A stretch of DNA of 64,000 bases from Mesorhizobium sp. CA8 (GTDB taxonomy: Bacteria > Pseudomonadota > Alphaproteobacteria > Rhizobiales > Rhizobiaceae): the NCBI RefSeq assembly GCF_020164955.1, contig NZ_JAIUHG010000017.1, positions 62,001 through 126,000 of the forward strand, written 5' to 3'. Of this stretch, positions 1-8,707 are shown one piece after another (within the stretch, counting starts at the first letter, position 1; each line of letters starts with the position of its first letter). The translations under genes and the position numbers were made by a program. The notes beneath the pieces were generated by a model, which was given only the letters and a program-made list of their open reading frames with translations, was not told the origin of the DNA and searched no databases.

Positions 1-1133
1 GCTGCTGTCCCTGCCCGGACGCCGCTGTTGAGGGCGGATGCCAGGGCGTCCACGACCGCTTCCGCCACGGGAGATGTTATCTGCGGATGCAGCGGTATGG
101 TCAGCTCACGGTCGGCGAAGTCCTCCGTGCGCGGCAGGTGAATTCCGGGAAAAAGCTCCCGGTAGAAGGTCATTTGATGCACAGGCGGGTAATGAATTGT
201 CGTTTGTATGCCCTGCGCGCGCAACTCATCGATGACGTCCTGTCTATTGACGTAACGAGGCAAGAGAATCGGCATGATGTGATAGGCAGAGCTGCGCGGC
301 TCGGCAAACGGCATCGAAACGGCCGGACAGCGCATCGCTATGAGACGTCGATACAATGTGACAAGGACCCGCCTGACCTCATTCCATTCCTGCAGATTGC
401 GAAGCTGAACCAAGCCGATGGCAGCTCTCAGTTCATCCATGCGATAATTGAAGCCCAGCATGGTCACATCATATTGCGGCGTGCGGCTGTTCAATCTCTG
501 CCGCGTGCCGGTGGTCATGCCGTGGCCACGAGCCTGGCGGATCTTCTCCCGCAGGTCGGGGTCGCGCGTAATGACCGCGCCGCCTTCAGCGGTGGTCATG
601 TTCTTATTGCCGTAGAAGCTGAACGCCGCTCCCGCACCAAAGGTCCCAACCTCCGTCAGGCCAGGAGCATGTGCGGCGTCCTCGATGATGTAGAGCCCTC
701 GCACGCTGGCAAATGTCTGCCACTCCTGTTTGTTCGCGAGATAGCCTGCGAAATGGACCAGGATTACAGCCCTGGTGCGGGAGGTGCAGCTTGCCTCCGC
801 ATCTTCGACCGACATCAGAGGCACGTCGTCGGATTCTATATCGACAAAGACGGGCTTGGCCCCGACGTACAAGACCGCATTTACGGTCGCCACGAAGGTC
901 AATGAAGGCACCAGAACCTCGTCACCGGGCCCGATCCCAAGTCCATGGAGAATGAGGTGGAGAGCTGCGGTGCAGGAGTTGACCGCGACGCAATCGTCGG
1001 CGCCGTGCATCGCGGCGAACGCTTCTTCGAACGCCCTGACGCGTTCGCCCATCGTCAGCCAGCCGCTGTCGATTACTTTCGACAAAGCGGCCTTCTCCGG
1101 CACACCCAACAAGGGAGCACTAACCAAGAGCAT
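1..1133 (-). CDS. DegT/DnrJ/EryC1/StrS-type sugar aminotransferase (3' end outside the window)
   Basis: PLP-dependent aminotransferase of the family that aminates nucleotide-linked keto-sugars for polysaccharide building blocks. Translation of the minus strand is open from an ATG at 1133 to the window edge, about 377 residues with no stop, so the C-terminus is missing. Visible motifs: an IIEDAAH strand that holds the PLP-contacting Asp, and FYGNKN whose Lys (about residue 177) should form the Schiff base, followed by TTAEGG. Family members run to about 370-400 residues, so little is lost. The start is set by GGGAGG five bases upstream. It follows the nucleotidyltransferase by 39 bases, suggesting one operon that makes an amino sugar for the polysaccharide island. 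The exact sugar cannot be read from sequence. Confidence 0.9.
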   Translation of the reverse strand, partial: MLLVSAPLLGVPEKAALSKVIDSGWLTMGERVRAFEEAFAAMHGADDCVAVNSCTAALHLILHGLGIGPGDEVLVPSLTFVATVNAVLYVGAKPVFVDIESDDVPLMSVEDAEASCTSRTRAVILVHFAGYLANKQEWQTFASVRGLYIIEDAAHAPGLTEVGTFGAGAAFSFYGNKNMTTAEGGAVITRDPDLREKIRQARGHGMTTGTRQRLNSRTPQYDVTMLGFNYRMDELRAAIGLVQLRNLQEWNEVRRVLVTLYRRLIAMRCPAVSMPFAEPRSSAYHIMPILLPRYVNRQDVIDELRAQGIQTTIHYPPVHQMTFYRELFPGIHLPRTEDFADRELTIPLHPQITSPVAEAVVDALASALNSGVRAGTA

Positions 1134-1172
1134 CCCAACCTCCCGGTGAACTCTCGCGAGTAGAAAAGCGCC

Positions 1173-1895
1173 TCACGCGGCAGCCGCGGCGACCTCGATC
1201 GAAGCCGACTGCTCCTCCCAGGAAACCGCCTGAGCCTTCTGGAAGTCCTCGACGCGGCCAATGTCCAGCCAAAGCCCGTCATGCTTGTAGACGTGCACGA
1301 CCTGCCCATCCTGGAGCATTTGCAGCATAAGATCGTCGAAGCCGAAGGGAATGCCGGACGGAATGAACTGCAGAACCGCCGGATCCATGCAGTAGATTCC
1401 CATGCTCACCAGATGCGTGAGCGAAGGCTTTTCGCGAAATACCTGAACAGTGTCATTCACCTCGTCGATGACGCCGAAGTCCATTTTGGTGACACGCGCC
1501 GCCGTCGCGATCGTAACCAGATCCTTGTGCGCCCGATGCGCCGCGACGAAACGGCTGAGGCTCAGATCGGTGAGCACATCGCCGTTGAGGACCAGAAACG
1601 GTTCGTCCAGTTCATCGCGGATCAAGGAGAGTGGGCCGATGGTTCCGAGCGGTTCCATTTCCTGCGTATAGCGTATCTTGAGGTTCCATTGCGAACCATC
1701 GCCACACACGCTGCGGATCAGATGGCCCAGGTAACCGGTCGTGACGTAGACGTTCTCAATGCCGTTGCGCCGCAACCATTTGAGCAGCAGCTCAAGCACC
1801 GGCCGGGCACCGATCGGCATCAGAGGCTTCGGCAGAACCGATGTGAACGGGCGCAGACGCATGCCCATTCCACCGCATTGGATAACCGCTTTCAT
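1173..1895 (-). CDS. Nucleotidyltransferase, sugar-1-phosphate NTP transferase family
   Basis: Predicted to couple a sugar-1-phosphate to an NTP, giving an activated sugar such as a dTDP-, CDP- or GDP-sugar. The 240-residue protein begins KAVIQCGGMG with the GGxGxRL loop and the downstream KPLMPIG signature; LVLNGDVL carries the metal-binding Asp region, and DIGRVEDF near residue 223 is typical of RfbA/GlmU-like enzymes. The ATG at 1895 is preferred over an upstream in-frame start at 1934 because GGGAG lies eight bases before it and homology begins there. It is the first gene of an apparent two-gene operon with the aminotransferase. The C-terminal tail ends in a run of alanines, and there is no acetyltransferase domain. 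Confidence 0.88.
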   Translation of the reverse strand: MKAVIQCGGMGMRLRPFTSVLPKPLMPIGARPVLELLLKWLRRNGIENVYVTTGYLGHLIRSVCGDGSQWNLKIRYTQEMEPLGTIGPLSLIRDELDEPFLVLNGDVLTDLSLSRFVAAHRAHKDLVTIATAARVTKMDFGVIDEVNDTVQVFREKPSLTHLVSMGIYCMDPAVLQFIPSGIPFGFDDLMLQMLQDGQVVHVYKHDGLWLDIGRVEDFQKAQAVSWEEQSASIEVAAAAA

Positions 1896-2323
1896 TTGAT
1901 ACTCCCTGCGCACACGGCCGACACAGGCCGACAATCAAGCTCGGCGTCCGGAAATCTCACGCATGCGGCTATGCGGGTCCCGCCACCCGATCTGCCGAAC
2001 GTGCTCCGAATTGAGCGAGAAATACGCTCAGCCTGTACGCCTGTCGTCGTGCGTTCGAATGGCGCTCAACTGGCCGACAGTGAAATGACGGGCGGTGCAG
2101 GAGCGTGGGCCCGGGCGCGGACGCAGCGATGGCTAGGGACCAAGGTCCGACTTTGCAATATAGTAAACGCAGAGTAGCTTTTTTCCTTCGGAAGAGGCAC
2201 ATTTCTGTTGGGTTCCGGCTTGGCGGACAAGTCCCGCATCGTCACAGAACTAGCCCCGTAGGCAAAAAACGTTCTGGACGCGTGTCATAGTCCCCGGGCC
2301 GAAAGCGTGTGCGTTGGGGTAAA
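1896..2323. other. Intergenic region between divergent transcription units
   Basis: This 428-base stretch separates the nucleotidyltransferase start on the minus strand from the response regulator start on the plus strand, so it should hold both promoters. A short perfect palindrome GGACCAAGGTCC lies at 2136-2147 and an AT-rich patch TTGCAATATAG follows at about 2154. The open frames crossing it have no recognisable protein features and no convincing ribosome binding sites. I see no RNA gene. Confidence 0.5.
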
Positions 2324-2980
2324 ATGTACAAAATCGTCATCGCCGATGATCACGGTCTCTACAGGCGTGGCTTACGGTTGGCGCTGACCGCCGGCATTGA
2401 AAGCGTTGAGATATTTGAGGCCGCGTGCTTCGATGCCGTGGTGGGGCTTCTTGCCGAACACGAGTGCGTCAGCCTAGCGATGCTTGACCTGAACATGCCG
2501 GGGCTCTTCACTCAGGAAGTGATTGGCGATGTTTTGGCTGCGTATCCCGACACGCGCTTTGCGATCGTTTCGGGAAACGATTCACGCTCTGAAATCCTGA
2601 CCGCTCTCAATGTGGGGCTGCACGGCTATATCGTGAAATCGCAAAGTGACGAAGAGGTCGTCCTGGCGGTGAAGGAAATCCTGGCAGGCCGCATCTACGT
2701 GCCGGCGCTCCTGTCCCGGCACTTGGGAAGCCACGAGCAGTCCCTCGAGATCCGTCACGGGAGCATCGCCGGCGCCGGCGCTCTCGAAAGGCTCACATCG
2801 CGGCAAAAGGATGTACTAAGGCTGATGGCGGAAGGATATTCGAACAAGGAGATCGCGAGAGATCTCGATATCGCCGAGGCTACGACAAAGATTCATGCGG
2901 CGGCAATCATGCGGGAATTGGGGGTTCGAAACCGTACGGAAGCCGCAGTCCTGATAAAGACCTGGTTGGGAACGGTGTGA
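2324..2980 (+). CDS. NarL/FixJ-type response regulator
   Basis: Two-domain DNA-binding response regulator, 218 residues from ATG 2324. The receiver domain (about 1-120) has the acidic pair D8-D9 (IADDH), phospho-acceptor D55 (MLDLNMPG), S83 and K105 (IVKSQ), so phosphorylation should be intact. The C-terminal LuxR-type helix-turn-helix spans about 155-215 (LTSRQKDVLRLMAEG, then SNKEIARDL). A GTG at 2309 would add five residues, but the typical family start MYKIVIADD favours 2324. It is tail-to-tail with a histidine kinase gene (stops one base apart), its most likely partner. Location inside the polysaccharide island suggests control of polysaccharide genes, which is inference. Confidence 0.9.
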   Translation: MYKIVIADDHGLYRRGLRLALTAGIESVEIFEAACFDAVVGLLAEHECVSLAMLDLNMPGLFTQEVIGDVLAAYPDTRFAIVSGNDSRSEILTALNVGLHGYIVKSQSDEEVVLAVKEILAGRIYVPALLSRHLGSHEQSLEIRHGSIAGAGALERLTSRQKDVLRLMAEGYSNKEIARDLDIAEATTKIHAAAIMRELGVRNRTEAAVLIKTWLGTV

Positions 2981-2981
2981 G

Positions 2982-4676
2982 TTAAGCATGCACTTCCTTC
3001 GAAGACAGTCGAAGGGAATATCGCAATCCATCCTCCCGCACCTCGAATTGCGAGGAATGGCCCACAAGGGGTGTTCCCTCGACTCCCAGAACCACAGATC
3101 CGAAACCCGGACGCCTGAAGGGAGCCGCGCGTCGGCGCCCTGTTTCTATCCACTCAAAAACAATCTCATCGCCCGCCTCGGCTGATGTGAACTCCCAACG
3201 TGCCTCAACCTTGCCGTGCGCATCGCCGAGCACGCCGTGCTTGATCGAGTTGGTCGTGAGCTCGTGGATAATCATTGCGAAGCTCTCCGCCGTTCCGCCT
3301 GAAATCCTGATGTCGGGGCCTGCGACTATCGTTCTGCCAGCGTCCGAGAAGGGCTTCAGTTCCTGCATGACGAGATCCCGGATGGTGGATGATCCATCCG
3401 CGCTACGCGTGAGCAGCATATGCGTCGCCGCAAGCGCATGAATTCGCTCGACCAGCGTCTCCTTGAACTTGGCGAGACTGCCCTCCGGTGCGTCCAGCAT
3501 CTTCACTATCGCCGTGATGACGGGGAACAGATTGCTGAACCGGTGGCGCTGCTCCAGCATCAATTTTTCTTGCCGCCTTACCGCAGCCCGCAGCAGCGTG
3601 GTTTGACGTCGCTCGGTCAAATCCGCCGCGATGCCAACGCGCTGGTCTCGGCCATCCTGGTTTTCCTCGCGTCCCCGCAAGGCGATCCAACGGACTTGGC
3701 CGTCGGGTCGCTTGAGACGAATCTCCACGTCGTAATTGGCCCCCCGCGGGTCGGTTCCTGAAGGCGATGCAAGCTTACCCCAGTCCGCTGGGTGGACGAT
3801 CGAAGACAGATCGGAAAGAGGGCGGAATGCCATCGGGGACAATCCAAGAATCTCCCAAAACTGGCGTGAGCCCGAGATGACGTCCTGGCCATAGTCTATG
3901 CGCCAGGTGCCCAACCGGCCGGCTGACAGCGCAAGGTCGAGCCATTCGTTTTGAGCTATGAGCGCTTCGCGGGCGGCTCTTCGCTCGGTTATGTCGTCTA
4001 CGACTACAAACAGGCTGTCCGACGGCACCGTGTCGGACGCAGAAAGAGAAAGCGTCAACCAGGCCCAAAGCGTGCCGCCGTCGCTTCTGGTCAGGCGCAT
4101 TTCCGAGCCGAACCACGGCGCTTCGGCCGTCAATGCGGCGAGCGAGTTTTTGAGCAGCGCTCGATCATCCTGATGGACAAGCTCGTCTATGCGCCGCCCG
4201 ACAAGATCGTCTTCGATATAGCCGAGCAGATCGCTGAGACGTTTGTTCAGCCGTAGCAATTCTCCGCGGTCGTTCGCGGTCGCAAAGCCCAGCGCGGCTC
4301 GTTCAAAAGCGTGTCGGTAACGCGACTCTGCGGCTTCGACGGCAGCGAGCTTAACGTCCAGTGCGGCCCGTAAGCTCTGCCTGGAGCGATCGAAAAGAAA
4401 GGCAATCATCCCACCGGAAAGCACAAACAGGATGGCGCGCACCCAATCATCGGCGAGAGGCTGGCGATGCAAAATTATCCGAGCGCCCAGGCCGGCGGCC
4501 GCCATCAGGAACGTTGATCCGACTGCGATCCGGCGGCTTTCCAGGAAGGCGATGACAATTATCGCCGGAACAAATTCAAGAAAAGCCGGGTCTGTGGTGC
4601 CCGTTAAGGATACCCTTACCTCGAAGAGCAGCGTAGCGATCAGTACAGCCGTCGACGCTAGGTGAGTTCGCGACAG
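2982..4676 (-). CDS. Membrane-anchored PAS/PAC histidine kinase, HWE/HisKA_2-like; probable CTG start
   Basis: Sensor kinase. With the proposed start it has 564 residues: hydrophobic N-terminal segments up to about residue 95, two PAS/PAC modules (about 115-355), then a kinase core. The H-box is QRHRFSN with His at about 378, the N-box is HELTTNSIKHG, and WIETG stands for the W-x-E signature of HWE kinases. The first ATG (4505) lies inside the membrane region. The frame stays open upstream to a TGA at 4698-4700, and the added residues read as membrane helices (LASTAVLIATLLF, FVPAIIVIAFL). The only good ribosome site, GAGGAGGT, sits six bases before a CTG at 4676, so I take that codon as the start; an ATC just before it is a weaker alternative. 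Probable partner of the adjacent response regulator. Confidence 0.8.
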   Translation of the reverse strand: MSRTHLASTAVLIATLLFEVRVSLTGTTDPAFLEFVPAIIVIAFLESRRIAVGSTFLMAAAGLGARIILHRQPLADDWVRAILFVLSGGMIAFLFDRSRQSLRAALDVKLAAVEAAESRYRHAFERAALGFATANDRGELLRLNKRLSDLLGYIEDDLVGRRIDELVHQDDRALLKNSLAALTAEAPWFGSEMRLTRSDGGTLWAWLTLSLSASDTVPSDSLFVVVDDITERRAAREALIAQNEWLDLALSAGRLGTWRIDYGQDVISGSRQFWEILGLSPMAFRPLSDLSSIVHPADWGKLASPSGTDPRGANYDVEIRLKRPDGQVRWIALRGREENQDGRDQRVGIAADLTERRQTTLLRAAVRRQEKLMLEQRHRFSNLFPVITAIVKMLDAPEGSLAKFKETLVERIHALAATHMLLTRSADGSSTIRDLVMQELKPFSDAGRTIVAGPDIRISGGTAESFAMIIHELTTNSIKHGVLGDAHGKVEARWEFTSAEAGDEIVFEWIETGRRRAAPFRRPGFGSVVLGVEGTPLVGHSSQFEVREDGLRYSLRLSSKEVHA

Positions 4677-4879
4677 GATCGGACCTCCTCGGCAACCTCA
4701 TCCAACCTACCTACAACTTTCGGTCTAGCCCGTCGAGCTTAGACCGTTGAGCGAGCAGCTAGTCCATCTGCTCGCTTTCGGATCGCCAAAAATCAAGGCC
4801 TTATAACATCAGCACCCGATCTTCTGACTGTCGGTCGTCCAGCACCGATAGCAGAAATAGAAACGAGGATGGAGGATTC

Positions 4880-5581
4880 ATGAATCTGGTCAGCGGACAG
4901 AACGACACAAGATCTATCGCCAGGCCTGGCATGATACCGCCTGGTCCGGGCAGCCGGACTATGACTGCCTTTGCCAGGGGGGGCGCGCCTCGCAATACCC
5001 TCAGGCCGACCACGGCGAGCAAATACGTGCGGCCGTGTCTTGATTCAATAACCGGCATGCTTGAGCGCATAGGTTGTGGCTGGCTCGTGCTCAGCGAGTC
5101 GAAAAGAGTGCTTGAATGGAACTCAGCCGCCGAAACCATTCTCACGGCCTGTGCGGATTCTCTAGATTCCCCCGGCGATCTATCGGCGGCACTGAGAAGC
5201 CTGATAGCTGGTGTGCCTGCTCATTTTGCTGCCGGATCGCTGTCCTGGATCGTGATCCGCAGCGCCGGCGACCGGCCGGTCATCATGAATGAGGAAGGCG
5301 TCGTCACTCCCGATGGGTCGATCATTGTCGCACTCCTTGATCGCCAGCCGAGAACCGGACCCAATCCGGAAACCCTGCGGAAAATGTTTGGATTGACGGG
5401 CGCCGAAACGCATTTGGCGTTGCGCTTGGCGAGCGGCGATGCCCCCTTGGAAATTGCCGAGCGCAGCCGGCTCAGCCGGACCACGATCCGCACCCAGCTC
5501 GCCTCGCTGTTCGCCAAGACAGAGACGAGGCGCCAGGCGGAATTGGTCGCTCTTTTAGGGCGCATCTCGGTCCTGCCGTAG
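4880..5581 (+). CDS. Orphan LuxR-type helix-turn-helix regulator
   Basis: Protein of 233 residues starting at ATG 4880, preceded by GGAGG at good spacing. The N-terminal 50 residues are low-complexity. A middle part (about 55-155) has a PAS-like feel (GCGWLVLSESKRVLEWNSAAE) but I cannot assign it to a family. The last 60 residues form a LuxR-like HTH: FGLTGAETHLALRLASG, then LEIAERSRLSRTTIRTQL. No receiver domain is present, so it is not a standard response regulator. It diverges from the histidine kinase gene across about 200 bases, and the three regulators form a block inside the polysaccharide island. Targets are unknown. Confidence 0.8.
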   Translation: MNLVSGQNDTRSIARPGMIPPGPGSRTMTAFARGGAPRNTLRPTTASKYVRPCLDSITGMLERIGCGWLVLSESKRVLEWNSAAETILTACADSLDSPGDLSAALRSLIAGVPAHFAAGSLSWIVIRSAGDRPVIMNEEGVVTPDGSIIVALLDRQPRTGPNPETLRKMFGLTGAETHLALRLASGDAPLEIAERSRLSRTTIRTQLASLFAKTETRRQAELVALLGRISVLP

Positions 5582-5899
5582 AACCTCCCGACCATCTGGC
5601 GCGCCTGGGTTTCCGGTAGCGCGCCACTGCTCCACGTCTGCGTCGAGTGTTTCACCGTTTCACGAAACGGCGAACCGCTCTATCTCTAGTGTCGACGCAC
5701 TTCCGGACGGAATCCGCCCCATACTTTCCTGGGATTGCTCTGACGCAAATGACTGCGCCGCCCGGAATTGTTCCTGCGACATTCGCCGGATGAGATTCGT
5801 CGACCCGATGCGCCCGATGGTTCGCGCATGCTGCCGGCCATCGAGCTGTCATGCGAACGCGCGCACGATTCCTACGGTAGGCCCAGCATCACGGTCGCA
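5582..5899. other. Intergenic region between convergent genes, with an inverted repeat
   Basis: This 318-base stretch lies between the ends of the LuxR-type gene and the GT2 gene. It holds a compact inverted repeat at 5651-5674, core CCGTTTC-AC-GAAACGG (7-base perfect arms, 2-base gap), extending to 11-base arms with one mismatch. No U-tract follows on either strand, so a classical terminator is not clear. Open frames here look like chance. Confidence 0.5.
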
Positions 5900-7006
5900 T
5901 CAGCGTTTGCGGGTCTGCACCGCGCCGAGTTTTGGTCGGATCCTGAACAGGTATTCCAGGGCATACTGGTTCGCGATCTTCATCACGGACGGCCGAAGGA
6001 TCTGGACGGCATCTCGCATCGTCGTTCGCCAGGATTGATGTCGGAATCTGGCCGGGATGCGGGCGACCCGCAGCGCACGTAGAAGCGTCTCCGGTTTCGG
6101 GAGGCCCTTTCTATCCTCGATCAGATCCCAATTCAGCTGTTTGACGGCAAGAGTGACCTCATCCACGTCCTCGTAGCTTTTCGACGTCGTTATGCTCGGA
6201 TGATGTGTCGCATCATAGAAGATCAGCCCTTCGTTGATTGCCACCATTTCGCCGTAACGGGCCAGATCAACAAAGAATAATTGATCGACGCCGGCCGGGA
6301 TGGATTTATGGGCTCGCATCTGACACCCGGCGTGGATGACGGCGGTGTTGATCAGGAGCGTCGAAGGGATGATGCCAAGGCTCCTGGTCACCCGTACCAG
6401 ATAGAGGTCCGTCAGGCACTGCTGGCTGGAATAGAGCGAAACCCGGTTTTGCTCCGGCGGGTCCGACCGCATCACGATCCGGTCTTCCTCGACAACATGC
6501 GCCGCGCAGGTCATGAACGCCGCCGACGGATATTTTACCGAGATTTCGGCAAATCTCTTCAGAGCTCCCGGGGCCAGCCAATCATCGTCATGCAGCAATT
6601 TGATCCACTTGCCTGTGCAGGCAAGCATGGCGTTGTTGGTGTTCTCCACCTGCCCTCGGCCTCTGCAGTTTTCGACGATCCGAATGCGCGGGTCGCGTCG
6701 CGCATACTCTTCCAAGATGGCCCAACTCGACCCCTTTTGCCCTTCGTCGTCGCTGACGACGAGTTCCCAGTTGGAAAAGTCCTGCCCCACGACACTGTCG
6801 ATGGTGCGCCTGATGGTGTCCGGCCGGCGAAACGTCGGAACGGCAACGGAAATGAATGGGCGCGCGGGTGACGCGTCAACAGCATGAGCGACATTGGCCA
6901 TAGGACCAAGCGCCGACAGATTTATTTCATTTTTGCCGCTGGCCACCGGCTCAAGCGACGGCACAGGTCTCTCAGGGCGCTCGTCGCTATTCAACAGGAG
7001 CTTCAT
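5900..7006 (-). CDS. Family 2 glycosyltransferase
   Basis: Cytoplasmic GT-A transferase expected to add a sugar to the lipid-linked repeat unit. The 368-residue protein starts its catalytic domain near residue 50 (FISVAVPTFRRPDTI), has the nucleotide-binding VVSDDEG stretch and a LLHDDDWLAPGAL block that supplies the DxD-like metal site. The first 45 residues look disordered. The C-terminal 120 residues are less conserved, and no membrane segment is apparent. It overlaps the end of the upstream flippase gene by 20 bases, indicating co-transcription and probable translational coupling. Donor and acceptor cannot be deduced. Confidence 0.9.
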   Translation of the reverse strand: MKLLLNSDERPERPVPSLEPVASGKNEINLSALGPMANVAHAVDASPARPFISVAVPTFRRPDTIRRTIDSVVGQDFSNWELVVSDDEGQKGSSWAILEEYARRDPRIRIVENCRGRGQVENTNNAMLACTGKWIKLLHDDDWLAPGALKRFAEISVKYPSAAFMTCAAHVVEEDRIVMRSDPPEQNRVSLYSSQQCLTDLYLVRVTRSLGIIPSTLLINTAVIHAGCQMRAHKSIPAGVDQLFFVDLARYGEMVAINEGLIFYDATHHPSITTSKSYEDVDEVTLAVKQLNWDLIEDRKGLPKPETLLRALRVARIPARFRHQSWRTTMRDAVQILRPSVMKIANQYALEYLFRIRPKLGAVQTRKR

Positions 7007-8375
7007 CGTGCTGTTTCCTCGCGATTGGATACGGACTGGACAATGTTACCTGGGCCGGTTCGATGTCCCGTTTCAGAAGATACAGTGAGGCCGCGGTTTT
7101 AATGGCAAACCCAACCATCCCGCCAACAGCCATGAGATAAATGACGTCGATAGGTGCCCACCCTGCCTTGGCGCCGGCGAGCAGCGGACCGAAGACAAGC
7201 ACCATCCGCGCGGCGTCGACGACCAGCCGCACTTCCTGCCGCCGCAACAGGGAAGGAACCTCGCTGAGCGGTGTCGACAATGCTTGCACGGCCCCCATGA
7301 ATGCCAAAGCAGTCATGATTTGGGCCGTCGGAATCCAAGCCTTGCCCAAGAGCGGCACGACCAGGTATGGGGCGGCCAGCCCAAGCGCCAGTATCGGCAA
7401 CGCAGAAAGACCGGCGGCAAGCATCAGTAGGCCGCGCGCGACGCCGAGCATATGCCCACGATCGCTGCTCTTGTTCGACTCGGCGACAAACACGTTGCTT
7501 AGCGGTGTGGCTATCAGCACGATAGGCCCAGTCACCAGCCGTGTCGCGACGCCGAGATAACCGGCAAAGGCGGCGCCGAAAAAGGAGCCGACTAGAATCG
7601 CGGGAAGATTGTTGATGGCGTAGCTCCCGAGGGTCGCGGGAATGTCGAACAGCGGGAATTTGTACTCCCTTTTGGCTTTGTCAAAGACGCTTCTCCACGG
7701 GGCCCGGACGATACCGCGCAGATCCTCCCAGGACAGGATCTGAAGACCGATGAAGGCAAGAAAGGCGAACTGGCTGAGGATATGAGCGTATACCATCGCC
7801 CCGCCCCCAAAACGTGCGAAACCAAAAGCCAATTGCAGCACGGCCATGGTTGCTGGCAGGATCAGCCGGCCGATGGCGAAGTTGCGCATCATGCCCGCCC
7901 GTAGCGCCCAGCAATTCATCGTTTCTACGAGTGCTGCGCCGCTCATCCCGATAGGCACCAGCCATACCAGGTGTCTGAGTTGGGCAGGCGCAGCACTCAA
8001 GAAGACCTGCCCGACCAAAAAGGTCAGCACACCGGTGGCGAACACGGCCAGCAGAATTAGCTTGACCGTGACATAGGTCTGCCCGGTGTCCTTGACCCCA
8101 TAGAGAGAAGGTTCGAAGCGCAGCGCGGCGACGGCGCCCAGCATGTTGACGATCGAAAGATAAATCGTGAATACGCCGAAATCCGTCGGGGAATAAAGCC
8201 GAGTCAGCACCGGAATAGTCGCAACGAGAATAAGCTGGCCGGTGATGGCCATGGCCGATACCCCCCCAGCCGCGCGAATAACGTTGCGGATCGAGCTCGG
8301 CGGAATATCGATGATTGCTTTCTCAGCCCTGGGGACTTTGCTCGATCTCAGAATGTCGCTGGCCCTGTCTGACAT
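6987..8375 (-). CDS. Wzx-like polysaccharide flippase
   Basis: Integral membrane protein of the MOP/polysaccharide-synthesis family that flips undecaprenyl-linked repeat units to the periplasm. About 462 residues with many hydrophobic segments, beginning near the family hallmark VIRAAGGVSAMAITGQLI and TRLYSPTDFGVF. Two starts are plausible: ATG 8375 (MSDRAS, GGAAG upstream), used here, and ATG 8432 (MPIVSS), which lies inside one arm of the 63-base inverted repeat. If the repeat is regulatory, the shorter form is right. It is the first gene of a two-gene unit with the GT2 transferase and diverges from the methyltransferase gene. Confidence 0.87.
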   Translation of the reverse strand: MSDRASDILRSSKVPRAEKAIIDIPPSSIRNVIRAAGGVSAMAITGQLILVATIPVLTRLYSPTDFGVFTIYLSIVNMLGAVAALRFEPSLYGVKDTGQTYVTVKLILLAVFATGVLTFLVGQVFLSAAPAQLRHLVWLVPIGMSGAALVETMNCWALRAGMMRNFAIGRLILPATMAVLQLAFGFARFGGGAMVYAHILSQFAFLAFIGLQILSWEDLRGIVRAPWRSVFDKAKREYKFPLFDIPATLGSYAINNLPAILVGSFFGAAFAGYLGVATRLVTGPIVLIATPLSNVFVAESNKSSDRGHMLGVARGLLMLAAGLSALPILALGLAAPYLVVPLLGKAWIPTAQIMTALAFMGAVQALSTPLSEVPSLLRRQEVRLVVDAARMVLVFGPLLAGAKAGWAPIDVIYLMAVGGMVGFAIKTAASLYLLKRDIEPAQVTLSSPYPIARKQHDEAPVE

Positions 8376-8416
8376 GAGTTCGCGCTTCCGAGAGGCATGA
8401 TTTTCGCGGTTCCGGG

Positions 8417-8479
8417 AGCTTACGATGGGCATCGGACGCCACCATCATCCATCTGAATGACACGATTTGGCGGAGCGGC
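8417..8479 (-). repeat. Arm 1 of a 63-base inverted repeat in a divergent leader region
   Basis: Read on the minus strand, this 63-base arm matches bases 8583-8645 of the plus strand at 56 of 63 positions without gaps, including 25 identical bases in a row. Each arm lies just upstream of, or over, the start of one of two divergent genes (flippase and methyltransferase), in the same orientation relative to the gene. Similarity stops sharply at TAAGCT on the gene side and at GCCGCTCC on the distal side. Confidence 0.9.
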
Positions 8480-8582
8480 TGGATCGCGAATTTGTGCTGT
8501 CCTGCCTGAGGTAAGCCGTCGCAAGGCGCGGCTCTCAAACTCCGGCATTCGCTACGACAAAGCGTGGGGAATACTTTGCGCC

Positions 8583-8645
8583 GCCGCTCCGCCGAATGAT
8601 CTCATTCAGATGGATGATGGTGGCGTTCGGTGCCCATCCTAAGCT
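8583..8645 (+). repeat. Arm 2 of the 63-base inverted repeat
   Basis: Partner of the arm at 8417-8479, separated from it by 103 bases. Seven mismatches; one turns the ATG of arm 1 (8432) into GTG (8630), and the codons that follow would read MPIVS in one gene and MPILS in the other. This may be a duplicated promoter or leader, or duplicated 5' coding sequence. I favour a duplicated regulatory leader, because better starts lie downstream in both genes. Confidence 0.9.
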
Positions 8646-8707
8646 TGCGCCAATTCCATTGTTCAATGCGGAATCGCAGCTTCGGTCAGGCTTTAGGGAC
8701 AAGCGAA

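Noticed and set aside
87..905. Plus-strand open frame of 272 codons at the window start
   Set aside because: The minus strand encodes a full set of aminotransferase motifs in the same place; this frame has no domain-like sequence.
1281..2177. Plus-strand open frame of 298 codons
   Set aside because: Shadow of the nucleotidyltransferase on the minus strand, running into the intergenic region, without coding features.
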